A DNA stretch of 39,042 bases from Myxococcales bacterium (lineage in GTDB: Bacteria; Myxococcota; Polyangia; Fen-1088). The notes beneath the pieces are model-generated. The model did no database searches and was not told the origin of the DNA. It saw only the letters and a list, made by a program, of their open reading frames with translations. Shown here piece by piece: positions 15,004-23,764 of this stretch (position 1 is its first letter; every line of letters begins with the position of its first letter). The stretch spans positions 366-39,407 of the forward strand of contig PMLH01000238.1 in assembly GCA_003159055.1 (NCBI GenBank). Reading direction: 5' to 3'. Made by a program: the position numbers and the translations under genes.

Positions 15004-17346
15004 GTGCCGTCTGTGCCAACCACTCTGCCTGCCATCTATGGATCCGACGCCCTTCTCAAGATTCTCTCGGACGAGGGAGATCGGTCCGTCTACCTTCTGG
15101 CGATCAGTGGGGCGCCCCGGCCGTGGGTCGTGAAGCTGGCACCCCGGGAAGTCATCGCCCCGCGGGATGCCTCTGTCCTTGAGAGCGAGGCCGAGAGCCT
15201 CGGCCGGATGGAAGCGCCGACGCTCGCGAAGATCCTCGACTTCGACGAGAGCGACAGCGAGATCGGGATCGTGATGGAGCACGTTCACGGCAAGACCGTG
15301 GCGGCCATTGCCGAGCGAGCCGAGACGGGGTCGTTGGTGCTTCCGCCCGAGTTGGGCCTGGTTATCGCGCACGACGCCTTCGCGGCCATCGCCTACTTTC
15401 ATGCGTTTGAAGGCACCGGTCGGCTGCATGGCAACCTGTCGCCACGGACCGTGTTGGTTGGATACTCGGGCCAAGCAAAGGTCGTCGGGTATCGGTACGG
15501 ACGCCACCCTCGGGCTGAGGTATCCGCCCGGGTTTACGAGGACTTCAGGCCGCTGGCCAATCTGTTGTTCGATCTTCCCTTCGAGCGTTTCCCGAAGGCC
15601 TTGGTCGAGTTCGTCCCGCACCTGCTCGAGGAAAAGCTCTCGCCCTTGGAAGGGGCAGAATCGGTCAACGAGTTTCTCCACGGCCCCGGTCCGTCCGAGG
15701 ATGACCGCAGGGTGGTTGCGGCCTGGCTGGACAAGTTTTTCCCGGACGATCGAGAGATCGAGATTCAAGAGAACGAGCACCTCCTGGCCGAGGGGTGCAA
15801 GCTCATCGCCAAGTCGTTGGTTCCCAGGCGCGGCTGGACGCAGATTCCGGCCGTGGGCGCCGAGATCGGCGACTACCGGATCGTCAAGTCACTTGGAGAG
15901 GGATGTGTTGGCCGCGTCTACGAGGCCGAGCACGTGACGACCAAGGCGCGCGCGGCGCTCAAGGTCCTGCATCCCCGAGGGCGCACGGACGCGCTCGAAG
16001 AACGCTTCCGCCGCCAAGTCGAGCCCATCCTCAGGGTCGCCAACCCGCACCTGGTCGACATCGAACATGTGGGTGCCTCGGCGGACAGCAGGTTCCTCTA
16101 CCTGGCCATGGAGCTGCTGCGCGGTGAAACCCTCGACCAGATCCTTGCGAAAGGGCCCCCGTTCCCGCCGCTCCGTGCACTCAAGATCGCCTCACAAATC
16201 GCCCAGGCGCTCTCGGCCGCGCACGAGGCTGGCGTGATGCATGGCAACCTCAAGCCCAGCAACGTGATGCTGGTAAAGCGCAAGGGCAATCCCGAGCTCG
16301 TGAAAGTCATGGACCTCGGACTGGCCCAGCTAGATCTCGGCGAAACGATACTGACGAGGGCGGGCAACCGTGGTGACCCCCTGGCATACCTGGCGCCTGA
16401 GCAGGCTCAGGGAGAGTCCGCGACGCCGACGATCGACATCTATGCCTTGGGCGAAGTCCTCTACGAGATGCTTGGCAAGAAGCTCCCGCACGAGGGCGAC
16501 GACATTCTCGTCAGCAAAACAACGGTCGATCCCACGCCCATCGAACGACACAGGCCTGACCTGCCTGCGGAATTGTGCCAACTGGTGATGAAGGCGCTTG
16601 CCCGCAATCCAGATCATCGCTTCGCGACCGTGGCCGAGCTTGGACAGGGCATCGATGCGCTTCTCGCGGCGCCCACGACGCATCCGTCGGGGCGTCCTCG
16701 CGTCTCGCTAAAGATCGTGGCCGCGACAGCGGCCCTGGGTGGGCTGGTCGCCGGGGGCGCGATCCTATGGTCATCCGAACGTGGTGATCGGGCGCTGTCG
16801 GACAGCAGGTCGCACGCGCCAGTTGTCATGGCACCCGCCGCCGAGCCCGTGGGGCTGGCGGCGGCGGAGTCTGCAGTCGACGCAACCGCTGCCCCCCTGG
16901 GCGCGCCCATGCCGCTGGATGCAGGCCTTGAGACAGGCCCGCCGGTCGCACCACCCAAGCCGCATCCAGAGGAATCGGCCGCTGCCGCCATGCCTGCACC
17001 GACGCCCGTGGAGCCGCCGCAAGCAGCACCGACGGTTTCGCCGACCGAGGAAGCTCGGCCGGCAAGGCACAAAGCCGAGGGAGCTTCGGCCGACCAGCTG
17101 CTTGCAGCAGCGGAAGCGGCGTTCGATAGCGGCCGCCGCCGCGAGGCGGTCAAGCTCGGCACACGCGCGCTCAAAGCAGGTGGCAGCGTCCGCGCCCATC
17201 TTGCGCTCGGTGGCTACTACCAGAGCTTGCATCTTTTTCGAGAGGCCCTCGCCCAATACAAGAACGCGCTGAAGTTGGAGCCCGACAATGCCGTCGCCTT
17301 GCGAGGGGCCAAGATTGTCGAGAGACAACTCTCGGGTACTCGCTAG
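15004..17346 (+). CDS. Tandem kinase-like membrane protein with TPR domain (both catalytic loops degenerate)
   Basis: A 780-residue protein. Residues about 10-270 form a degenerate kinase-like domain with HGNLSP at 142-147 and no DFG (it reads VVGYRYG). Residues about 291-550 form a second domain of the bacterial Ser/Thr kinase (PknB-like) type: glycine loop LGEGCVGRVY, Lys320 in ALKVL, catalytic loop His413-Gly-Asn415-Leu-Lys-Pro and Asp437-Leu-Gly in place of DFG. The catalytic HRD aspartate is Asn in both domains, so phosphotransfer is doubtful. A TM helix at about 567-589, a Pro/Ala-rich linker and a TPR pair at about 697-775 follow, probably periplasmic. The GTG start lacks a clear ribosome-binding site. 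It converges on the Cys-repeat gene with a 16-bp gap. Confidence 0.88.
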   Translation: MPSVPTTLPAIYGSDALLKILSDEGDRSVYLLAISGAPRPWVVKLAPREVIAPRDASVLESEAESLGRMEAPTLAKILDFDESDSEIGIVMEHVHGKTVAAIAERAETGSLVLPPELGLVIAHDAFAAIAYFHAFEGTGRLHGNLSPRTVLVGYSGQAKVVGYRYGRHPRAEVSARVYEDFRPLANLLFDLPFERFPKALVEFVPHLLEEKLSPLEGAESVNEFLHGPGPSEDDRRVVAAWLDKFFPDDREIEIQENEHLLAEGCKLIAKSLVPRRGWTQIPAVGAEIGDYRIVKSLGEGCVGRVYEAEHVTTKARAALKVLHPRGRTDALEERFRRQVEPILRVANPHLVDIEHVGASADSRFLYLAMELLRGETLDQILAKGPPFPPLRALKIASQIAQALSAAHEAGVMHGNLKPSNVMLVKRKGNPELVKVMDLGLAQLDLGETILTRAGNRGDPLAYLAPEQAQGESATPTIDIYALGEVLYEMLGKKLPHEGDDILVSKTTVDPTPIERHRPDLPAELCQLVMKALARNPDHRFATVAELGQGIDALLAAPTTHPSGRPRVSLKIVAATAALGGLVAGGAILWSSERGDRALSDSRSHAPVVMAPAAEPVGLAAAESAVDATAAPLGAPMPLDAGLETGPPVAPPKPHPEESAAAAMPAPTPVEPPQAAPTVSPTEEARPARHKAEGASADQLLAAAEAAFDSGRRREAVKLGTRALKAGGSVRAHLALGGYYQSLHLFREALAQYKNALKLEPDNAVALRGAKIVERQLSGTR

Positions 17347-17362
17347 GTCGGTTGATTGATCG

Positions 17363-19231
17363 CTATGGCGGCGTGGTCTGCGATCCGCAGTTGGCACCAC
17401 CGTCGAAAGCAGAACACGAGGTGAAACCGCAGTTCCCAATCTGCGCGCTGGTGTTTCCTGTGGCCAGAACGCCAGTTCCCGTGATGTTCCCCGAGCACGA
17501 AATGCCAACCGGGTTGTTGTTTTGCACGGTCAGGAAGTCGAGGGTTGTCGGCCCATTGGCCGGGACGCTGTTGACCAGAATGCCGCCCCACGTGGCAACA
17601 CCCAACTGCCCAGGTCCGTTGTTGGTGATGGTGCTGTTCTTGATCTCGAAAGCAGCGCCATTGAGCAGAATGCCGCCCCCCGGGTTGTTGCTGACCACGC
17701 AGGTATCCATCTGCAAGGTGACTGTATTTCCACTGGTCGGTGATGCGTTGATGCCCATTCCGGTTGAGGTGCCTCCCAGTACCGCAACCCCGCGCAAGGT
17801 GACTTGACCCGCATTGATGGTGATGCCGTCGCTGCCCGGGGTGGGCGTGAGCTTCGCGTTGCTCTTGCCTACGATGGTCAGGGGCGCGGTGGCTGTGATG
17901 CTCGTGGTGGCGCTCGCGGCCAACGTGCCGGTGATGACCACCAGCGATTTCGAGCTCGCCTTGGCCAGGCCAACGCCGGCCGGGGCGCTGCACACGGGGG
18001 CCGAGGCTGTTCCCGTGTTGGTGTCCTGGCAGGCCATCACGTTCTCGACGTAGACCGTCTCCGCGTCCATCGCGCAATGTCCGTCGGTGTCGATGCACAC
18101 GCCAGGGTTTCCGGTCGGGCCGAGCTTGGCCACGCACTGGCTGTCGGCGGTGCAGGCTCCGCAGGCGTTCGCCGTGCAGATCGGCTTGGTGGCCACCGTG
18201 CAGTCGGCGGATGTGCTGCACTGAATGCAGACTCCCGTGGTTCCGCAGACCGGCGCAAGGGCGGAGCGGCTGGCGCAGGCGGTGGCGCCAGCCGACTGGC
18301 AGCCGACGCACGCATTCGCCACGCAGAAGCTCTTGGTTGCGTCCTTCGTGCACTGATCGTCGGCGTCGCACTCTACGCATTGGCCGATCACGGTTCCTGC
18401 GCTGGCACAACGGATCCTTCCGTCCGTGCGCGCGCTGCAGCCAGTGCCGCCGGTCGCACTGCAGCCGACGCACAGATTGGCAACGCAGAAGCTCTTCGCC
18501 GGATCCTGCGTACACTGTCCAGCGTCGGCGCACTCCACGCATTGTCCGGCGGTGACGCCACTGTGGGCGCAGACATTCCTGCCATCGGTTCTGGCAGAAC
18601 AGACGGTCCCACCCGCGGCGTCGCACCCGGCGCAGGTGTTCGCGACACAGAAGCCTTTCGCGGGATCCCTCGTGCATTGCGCGGCGTCGGTGCATTCCAC
18701 GCACCTTCCAGAAGACTCGTCGCAAATCAGCGCCCCGCAAGCATTCGGACCCGCCGTTTGGCAACTTGCACATACGCCAGCCACGCAGAAACTCTTCGTC
18801 GGGTCCAAGCAGTCACCGTCCACACCGCACGTTCCACTCGCGTCCGGTACCCGCGTGTCTGGGCCCATGACCTCGATGGCGGCATCGTCGACGGGGACGT
18901 CGTCGACGGCGGCACCGTCGGTGGCGGGATGCTCTTGGGACCCATCGTAGGTGCCCAACGTGTCGGCCGCTTCCTCGACATCATCCGCGTACGGAGCGTC
19001 TTCGGGCTCGATTGGCGCGGTGTCGACGCTCGTCGGACCATCGAGTGGACCTGTGGCCCCGTCGGGCAGCGAGCAGACGGCGCGGGCCATATCGCAGACG
19101 CGCCCCCCCGTACAGTCGCTGTTCTTCTCGCAGTAATTCGGGGTCGCTTCAGTGCAGCCAATCCCCAACGTCGCCGCGGCTAACAGAACGTGCCAGCAAC
19201 CGCCGCTCGGCTGGAAGGTGCGCGACACCAT
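17363..19231 (-). CDS. Cysteine-repeat lipoprotein with C-terminal beta-helix
   Basis: A 622-residue exported protein. The N-terminus has a hydrophobic segment ending in LGIGC (Cys26, probable lipid attachment). An Asp/Pro-rich acidic spacer covers about 55-133. Residues 135-386 hold five Cys-rich repeats of 44-54 residues, each with the core KSFCVANxCxxC and ending in QCVEC. Residues about 390-620 look like a right-handed parallel beta-helix, with repeated short strands and turns such as VTLRGVAVLGG, NSTITNNG and TVQNNNPVG. Such helices are found in adhesins and polysaccharide lyases; no catalytic residues were identified. Its ATG shares one base with the stop of the upstream gene (TGATG), so both are in one operon. 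Confidence 0.85.
   Translation of the reverse strand: MVSRTFQPSGGCWHVLLAAATLGIGCTEATPNYCEKNSDCTGGRVCDMARAVCSLPDGATGPLDGPTSVDTAPIEPEDAPYADDVEEAADTLGTYDGSQEHPATDGAAVDDVPVDDAAIEVMGPDTRVPDASGTCGVDGDCLDPTKSFCVAGVCASCQTAGPNACGALICDESSGRCVECTDAAQCTRDPAKGFCVANTCAGCDAAGGTVCSARTDGRNVCAHSGVTAGQCVECADAGQCTQDPAKSFCVANLCVGCSATGGTGCSARTDGRIRCASAGTVIGQCVECDADDQCTKDATKSFCVANACVGCQSAGATACASRSALAPVCGTTGVCIQCSTSADCTVATKPICTANACGACTADSQCVAKLGPTGNPGVCIDTDGHCAMDAETVYVENVMACQDTNTGTASAPVCSAPAGVGLAKASSKSLVVITGTLAASATTSITATAPLTIVGKSNAKLTPTPGSDGITINAGQVTLRGVAVLGGTSTGMGINASPTSGNTVTLQMDTCVVSNNPGGGILLNGAAFEIKNSTITNNGPGQLGVATWGGILVNSVPANGPTTLDFLTVQNNNPVGISCSGNITGTGVLATGNTSAQIGNCGFTSCSAFDGGANCGSQTTPP
18074..18829 (-). repeat. 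Five tandem Cys-rich protein repeats
   Basis: Within the Cys-repeat lipoprotein, units start at about residues 135, 179, 233, 287 and 337. The second and third are both 54 residues and most alike (both carry SARTDGR). Successive copies of the KSFCVAN core lie at DNA spacings of about 138-162 bp. The DNA copies have diverged, so this is an old duplication array kept at protein level. Confidence 0.75.
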
Positions 19232-20121
19232 CAGAAGGCCCCCTCAAGTGAGACCGACGATCCGTCAAACGTCAGCGCAACGTCGTGATCGCCCGGACCA
19301 GGCGGCAAGAGGACGAGGCCACCCAGCCCGCCCAACATCGCAAGGCCTCCCACCGTGAGCAGTCCGATGCCGAGGCCTTGGGTCTTGTACCTGCGCGGGC
19401 AAAGTTCCCGAGAGCCAGCAAGATCGCATGTGCCCTGCCCGTTGAGGTGGATGAGATAGATGCCGACGCCAGCCGCAACCGCCCCGCTGGCGAGGGCGGC
19501 GACAGACAGATATCGTGGTACGTACCGTTCCGGCGGCTGCGCCGTTGTCGGCGCAACGAGTTCCGTCGTCGCCCCTCCCGGACCGGTTGCCGACGGGAAC
19601 CGGGGGCGCGGCGTCGTCGACGCCTGGCCGGTCTTGGGCGAGTCGGCCTGGATGCGCTCGCCAATGGTGCCGGCGAGCAAGAAGACCTGCTGCTTGGCAT
19701 CGAAGACATCGCACGCCGAACATTCGCCCTTCTCACGCCAGGCGTTCCGCTCGGGCGCATTGCGTGCGACCAGCATCCAAAGGGCGTAGTCGAGCTTGCC
19801 TTTCTTGCCGGTTTTTCTCGCCTGCACCCGGAGCTGAACAACCAGCGCGAGATCTGCCAATCTCGCCAGGTCCTGAAGGCAGAGCGCGCCTTCGCAACCG
19901 AGAGCGCGATCGATGACCGCAGGATCGGTGACCGGCGCGAGGTTCATCCTGAAGGACTCAAGACCCGCAAGAACTCGCGCAGCGAAGGCATTGCGCAGCT
20001 CGACGGGGTTCTTTTCTCCCGGTAGGCTCACCTCGACCGCAATCGCTGCGGCGTTCGTCGCCGCGAGCGCCCGTTGGCCCAGGGACAGAAAAAGCAGAGC
20101 GGAAAGAGTAGCTGTTCGCAT
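19231..20121 (-). CDS. Exported protein with C-terminal two-helix membrane anchor, function unknown
   Basis: A 296-residue protein. A signal peptide ends in ALA (residue 20). A periplasmic domain of about 180 residues contains GCEGALCLQDLARLADLALVVQL and a Cys pair in KGECSACDVFD. A Pro/Thr-rich linker (about 163-200) follows, then two hydrophobic helices (about 204-226 and 248-273) and a short tail. Similar signal-peptide, TolB-N-like domain and double-helix proteins occur in Myxococcota without assigned function. I chose the ATG at 20121 because the signal peptide begins there; an upstream ATG at 20265 adds 48 residues with no sense. The stop overlaps the next gene by one base. I do not recognise the family. 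Confidence 0.75.
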   Translation of the reverse strand: MRTATLSALLFLSLGQRALAATNAAAIAVEVSLPGEKNPVELRNAFAARVLAGLESFRMNLAPVTDPAVIDRALGCEGALCLQDLARLADLALVVQLRVQARKTGKKGKLDYALWMLVARNAPERNAWREKGECSACDVFDAKQQVFLLAGTIGERIQADSPKTGQASTTPRPRFPSATGPGGATTELVAPTTAQPPERYVPRYLSVAALASGAVAAGVGIYLIHLNGQGTCDLAGSRELCPRRYKTQGLGIGLLTVGGLAMLGGLGGLVLLPPGPGDHDVALTFDGSSVSLEGAF

Positions 20122-20651
20122 GGTGGTTGGATTGGCAGTGCTTGCGGAAGACTCGCCCGGGTTCAAGCCGCCATATACTACGCTGGCACGCAAGTAAGGC
20201 ACGAAATCGAGCATTTCGGGCCGTTCCGGGAGAGGCGGCGCTACGGAGGACACGGCAGACAACATCGCCTGTGCCGTTCCACCCTTCGGTTGGAAGACAT
20301 TGCACTTGTCAATCGCCGCAGCGACCAGCGGGCGGTGCTGTGAGGATTCGGAAAAACGGTAAGGTTGGCGATAGACGACTCACACTGCCCATTCATCCAG
20401 CCAGAGTCGATGGGCTTGATGGTCAGAACGGTGTTGGTCAGCATGGGATCGCGAACATGCGGAGCGCGCGCTCAAGTCATCGTCTTTCTTCGCAGCGCGC
20501 CGATTCCAAATTCGACCCTGCTCGACCTGACTTGATTTTCTGTCACCTCCCCAAGCTTGGCGGCATCCCATAGTCGAATTCGTCTGGCATCAGAGCTCCC
20601 TGGACCAAACCTGACCTGCCCTGTGCGTCTTTCGCAACAAAGGAGGGCATC
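20122..20651. other. 530-bp divergent intergenic region with no supported gene
   Basis: This region lies between the leftward exported-protein gene and the rightward DHOD-like gene. I see no reading frame with a credible start, ribosome-binding site and third-position GC bias. There is no RNA gene and no strong terminator. GC content drops around 20480-20560. Promoters for both neighbours must lie here, but none could be assigned with confidence. Confidence 0.5.
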
Positions 20652-21638
20652 ATGGCCGACCTCAGAACAAGCTACATGGGTATACCTCTCGCCAACCCCA
20701 TCATCGTTGGGTCTTCTCCGCTCTCGACCCGGGTTGACAACATCAAGGCCATGGAGGCTGCCGGCGCCTCGGCCGTCGTGCTCAAGTCTCTCTTCGAAGA
20801 ACAGGTCCGCATCGACGCCGAAGCTTTCGAGAGGGACCTTGCCGAGCACGACAACAGTTTCGCTGAGGCGACGTCGATGTTCCCGCACCTGGAGCACGCG
20901 GGGACCCGAACCCACGTCTATTGGGTGTCCGAGGCGCGAAAGGCCGTCAAGATCCCCCTGATTGCGAGCATCAATTGTGTCACCAAGGTGGAATGGGCTG
21001 CGTACGCCAAGGCCCTGGAAGGAGCAGGCGTCGACGGCATCGAGCTGAACCTCTATTCGCCCGTCAACGACCTCAACGCCACCGCAGCCGATGTCGAAGG
21101 CCGCGAGCTCGATGTCCTGAATGCGGTTCGCAATGCGGTTCGTATTCCCATCGGCGTGAAGCTGCATCCGTTCTACACGAATCTATTCAATGTGGTCTCC
21201 CGGTTCGAGGAGACCGGGGCCGACGGGTTCGTCATGTTCAACCGGTTGTTCCAGCCGGACATCGACGTCGACAGCGAAACCAAGAAGGCGCATTTCCAAG
21301 AAACCGATTCACGCGATTCACTTCTGCCGTTGCGCTGGATTGCGCTGATGTCGAACCGGCTTCGCGCTGGAATTGCGGCCAGCACCGGAGTCAGCAGCGG
21401 CAAAGATGTCGCCAAGATGATCCTGGCCGGGGCACGAGCGACCCAGGTGGTGGGCGTGATCATGCGCGAGAAGCCGGCCTGCATTGGCAGGATGCTGGCG
21501 GACTTGGGCGCGTGGATGGATGCCCACGGTTACAAGAACCTGGAAGATTTCCGCGGCAAGCTTGCGCGGCTCAATCCAGGCGATGCTTGGACCTTCAGTG
21601 CAAGTCAATATGTGGAGGGTCTACTTGGTCTCGGCTGA
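20652..21638 (+). CDS. Dihydroorotate dehydrogenase-like flavoprotein
   Basis: A 328-residue cytoplasmic TIM-barrel FMN enzyme of the DHOD-like (PyrD-related) family. It opens with DLRTSYMGIPLANPIIVGSSPL and contains SINCVTKVEW, the Asn/Pro-rich ELNLYSPVND, the FMN-binding Lys in PIGVKLHPF, and the phosphate-binding end (ASTGVSSGKDVAKMILAGA). Family members are not always true pyrimidine enzymes. This stand-alone type is common in anaerobic and deltaproteobacterial genomes, and its substrate is uncertain. The start is very well set by AGGAGG at 20641-20646. No other pyrimidine gene is nearby. A structured region with an intrinsic terminator follows. Confidence 0.88.
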   Translation: MADLRTSYMGIPLANPIIVGSSPLSTRVDNIKAMEAAGASAVVLKSLFEEQVRIDAEAFERDLAEHDNSFAEATSMFPHLEHAGTRTHVYWVSEARKAVKIPLIASINCVTKVEWAAYAKALEGAGVDGIELNLYSPVNDLNATAADVEGRELDVLNAVRNAVRIPIGVKLHPFYTNLFNVVSRFEETGADGFVMFNRLFQPDIDVDSETKKAHFQETDSRDSLLPLRWIALMSNRLRAGIAASTGVSSGKDVAKMILAGARATQVVGVIMREKPACIGRMLADLGAWMDAHGYKNLEDFRGKLARLNPGDAWTFSASQYVEGLLGLG

Positions 21639-21673
21639 TGCTTTCCGCACCGTGCGGTCGGCGGAAGCCAGAA

Positions 21674-21791
21674 AGGAGCTACTCCTGTAACTAGGGGGAA
21701 GTGGGGGGCCCTCCGTACTCGGCATCCGTTTGGTCCACGGAAGAGAGCCTGCTGAGCACGGAGGGCCATTTATCGCAGTGGTGTGCAGGAG
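21674..21791 (+). ncRNA. Candidate structured RNA or structured 3' untranslated region
   Basis: After the DHOD-like gene there is a long hairpin. Arm 21707-21723 pairs with 21751-21767 at 16 of 17 positions (15 Watson-Crick, one G-U, one A-C mismatch). The enclosed loop holds a smaller hairpin, TCCGT (21725-21729) with ACGGA (21737-21741). CTCCTG (21682-21687) can pair with CAGGAG (21786-21791) to close the whole element, or instead fold locally with AGGAG (21674-21678). An intrinsic terminator follows at once. No coding frame fits. It may be a small RNA, or the mRNA tail protecting the upstream gene. Confidence 0.45.
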
Positions 21792-21796
21792 GGGAG

Positions 21797-21829
21797 CGCG
21801 CCTGGTCAACAGCCAGGCGCGTTTTTTTT
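21797..21829 (+). terminator. Rho-independent terminator
   Basis: A perfect 9-bp stem, CGCGCCTGG (21797-21805) / CCAGGCGCG (21813-21821), has a 7-nt loop TCAACAG and is followed by eight T (21822-21829). It ends rightward transcription from the DHOD-like gene or from the structured RNA. There is no T-tract on the other strand, so it does not serve the leftward MFS gene. Confidence 0.92.
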
Positions 21830-21857
21830 GCTCACGTCGAGCGGAAGATGGCGAGTC

Positions 21858-22961
21858 TCATGGGTGACCTCCGCACAAAGCCGATGACGTGCCTCTCTGG
21901 TTGGAGCCGATAGACGGCGCCGTTCGCAGACGGGACCGGCGTTGCAGCAGTCGTAGGGCGAGGTAGAGCACAGCCGCAGAGCCGAGCACCAGGAACAGCA
22001 GGGCGATCCCTTGCGGCCGCCACCCGCCGGGCAGATAGGCCGGTAAAGTGCCAGCCACCAGGGCAAGGCACAGAATACCGAAGCCCAACGCTGGCCAGGC
22101 CGGCAGGGCACGCAGGGTCGCGGCCAGTGTCACCGGCATGGTCATCTGGAAGATCATCAGCCCGGGCAGCGCCAGCCAGAGATCCCCGCCCGAGAACGCC
22201 AGCAGGGGCGCTGAGCTGAGCAACGCCACCATGGCGAGGTCGATCCAGCCGAAACGATCGGCAAGGAAACCGCCCACGAGCTTTCCCGCGAAGCCGGTTA
22301 TGGGTAGAGCCACCATCAAGAAGAGGCCGCGCGAACAGGTATCACAACCCACTGTCCCCACGAGCGAGCGGACGGCCACCGAGAGCGACAGCAGGGTGAG
22401 AATCAGAAGGACGGCGCCGTGGCCACGGGCCGGCTCGGAAACAGGCTCAGCTGGAGCTTCCTCGGAACGGGCAGAGACCAACAGGACGGCGACGCACGCC
22501 GCGGCGATGGCGAACAGGAATGGCCACAGGGGAACGGACAGAAACTTGCGGCCCAGGATGATACCCAGCCCCAGCCCCAACGCGCCCGGCGCCACGAAGA
22601 CGCCGGCAGGGGCAGCGCGCTCCCGCGAGCCGGCAAGCACCATGGCACCGGCGCCCAAATGAAAGAGGGCGTTACCAACCCCCGCGAGCACCATCACCAC
22701 GATTCCTGCATTGCGGCCGGCCAGCAACGCGGCCGCGGTCAGCACGAGCCCGGTTAGCGCGGCGCCACGACGCAGGCTCCACCGGTCGATGAGCCAGCCC
22801 AGGGGTGCCTGCCCGGCAAAGGCCAAGAGGTCGTAGCCAAGAACGAAGGCCAGCGCGCTCGCCAGCGCCGAATCGGCGAGAGGACAGGCACGGTACACGG
22901 ACGTCACGCAGACCGCATCGACCACCAAATGTGCGGCCCCCAGCCAGAAAGCCCCGCGCAT
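21858..22961 (-). CDS. MFS transporter
   Basis: A 367-residue inner-membrane transporter with about 12 hydrophobic segments and the loop 2-3 motif GWLIDRWSLRRG. A second related motif, GGFLADRFGWIDL, falls in the second half, as expected from the two-fold repeat. The length and the GNALFHLGAGAMVLAG segment recall the fosmidomycin-resistance-like branch, but the substrate cannot be told. I chose the ATG at 22961, just before TM1; an in-frame start at 23069 would add 36 basic residues. No strong ribosome-binding site precedes either. The C-terminal tail is Arg/Ser-rich and cytoplasmic. It is divergent from the lipoprotein gene at 23205. Confidence 0.82.
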   Translation of the reverse strand: MRGAFWLGAAHLVVDAVCVTSVYRACPLADSALASALAFVLGYDLLAFAGQAPLGWLIDRWSLRRGAALTGLVLTAAALLAGRNAGIVVMVLAGVGNALFHLGAGAMVLAGSRERAAPAGVFVAPGALGLGLGIILGRKFLSVPLWPFLFAIAAACVAVLLVSARSEEAPAEPVSEPARGHGAVLLILTLLSLSVAVRSLVGTVGCDTCSRGLFLMVALPITGFAGKLVGGFLADRFGWIDLAMVALLSSAPLLAFSGGDLWLALPGLMIFQMTMPVTLAATLRALPAWPALGFGILCLALVAGTLPAYLPGGWRPQGIALLFLVLGSAAVLYLALRLLQRRSRLRTAPSIGSNQRGTSSALCGGHP

Positions 22962-23204
22962 GGTCGCAATGTGACGGACACCGCCGCGAATCTGAACCGA
23001 CACACGGCCATTGTTACGCAAAACTCGGGCCAAAGCGACTTGATTGCTGCCACGCCCGCGTCGCCGCAAAGCTCACCAAGGATCTACGGCCCCCATGACA
23101 TTGATGTCCGTTGGATGTCGCAGCTGCTGGTGGAGTCAATGGGGGAGACCCTTGACAATCTCCACAGGAAACCGAGAGTGCATTCGTATCCACCCGGAGG
23201 AGCC

Positions 23205-23753
23205 ATGAAGTCTCGATTGCTTGTTGGCGCCACGATAGTCGTGTTGGGCGCATCCATGTCTTGCAAAAAGTCGGCTCCCGCAACCGGTTCGATGGCCACG
23301 AATTCGCAGGTCGAAATCAACGCCACGGAGGAGGCGCTGGCATCCTTGTGCAGCGCTGCGAACAGGCTGCAAAGCGCGACGAAGACCACCTATGAAGCAT
23401 TTTCCGTGCTTGCGAACGTTGGTTGTGCGGACATCGATCAGAAGTGGCCTCACGGCCTTGCCGTTCGAGTGACGATAGCCAACCAATCGAGCGGTCCGGT
23501 GTCGTTTCCTGTCACGGGTCTCGATGTCTTCTCGTTGGGAAACGACCCTGGCGGAGGCCATCCAGACGCCATATCGGGCTACCGAACCGGGCTCATCACA
23601 AAGATGACCGGACAGATCCTTCTGGAGGTTGGGCCGCAGAGGCGGGTCGACCTGCTGGTCGTGTGGCGAACACCACCTTCGAACCGAACCTTGCGTGTCG
23701 CGGCGGTCAGCCCAGTAGCAGTGGCGGCGTCTGCGTCCAGGCATCGCGATTGA
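23205..23753 (+). CDS. Small predicted lipoprotein of unknown function
   Basis: A 182-residue protein. The start at 23205 is fixed by GGAGGAG (23196-23202). The N-terminus (MKSRLLVGATIVVLGASMSCKKS) is a signal peptide with a lipobox-like Cys at about residue 20. The body contains two further Cys residues (LCSAANR, GCADID) and a beta-rich segment (GLAVRVTIANQSSGPVSFPVTGLDVFS) like an immunoglobulin-fold or DUF4352-type domain. I do not recognise the family. The gene ends 11 bp before the convergent ABC permease gene. Confidence 0.7.
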   Translation: MKSRLLVGATIVVLGASMSCKKSAPATGSMATNSQVEINATEEALASLCSAANRLQSATKTTYEAFSVLANVGCADIDQKWPHGLAVRVTIANQSSGPVSFPVTGLDVFSLGNDPGGGHPDAISGYRTGLITKMTGQILLEVGPQRRVDLLVVWRTPPSNRTLRVAAVSPVAVAASASRHRD

Positions 23754-23764
23754 AGGGTTGTGCC

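Noticed and set aside
20122..20651. A small gene in the 530-bp gap
   Set aside because: No frame combines a start, a ribosome-binding site and the third-position G/C bias seen in the neighbouring genes.
21720..21767. Resemblance to the SRP RNA domain IV (GGTCC...GGAAG, then AGCC)
   Set aside because: The GGAA is not placed as a tetraloop closed by the right pairs, and the long stem pairs the surrounding bases differently.
23152..23157. A consensus TTGACA as the promoter of the small lipoprotein gene
   Set aside because: No acceptable -10 box lies 16-19 bp downstream.
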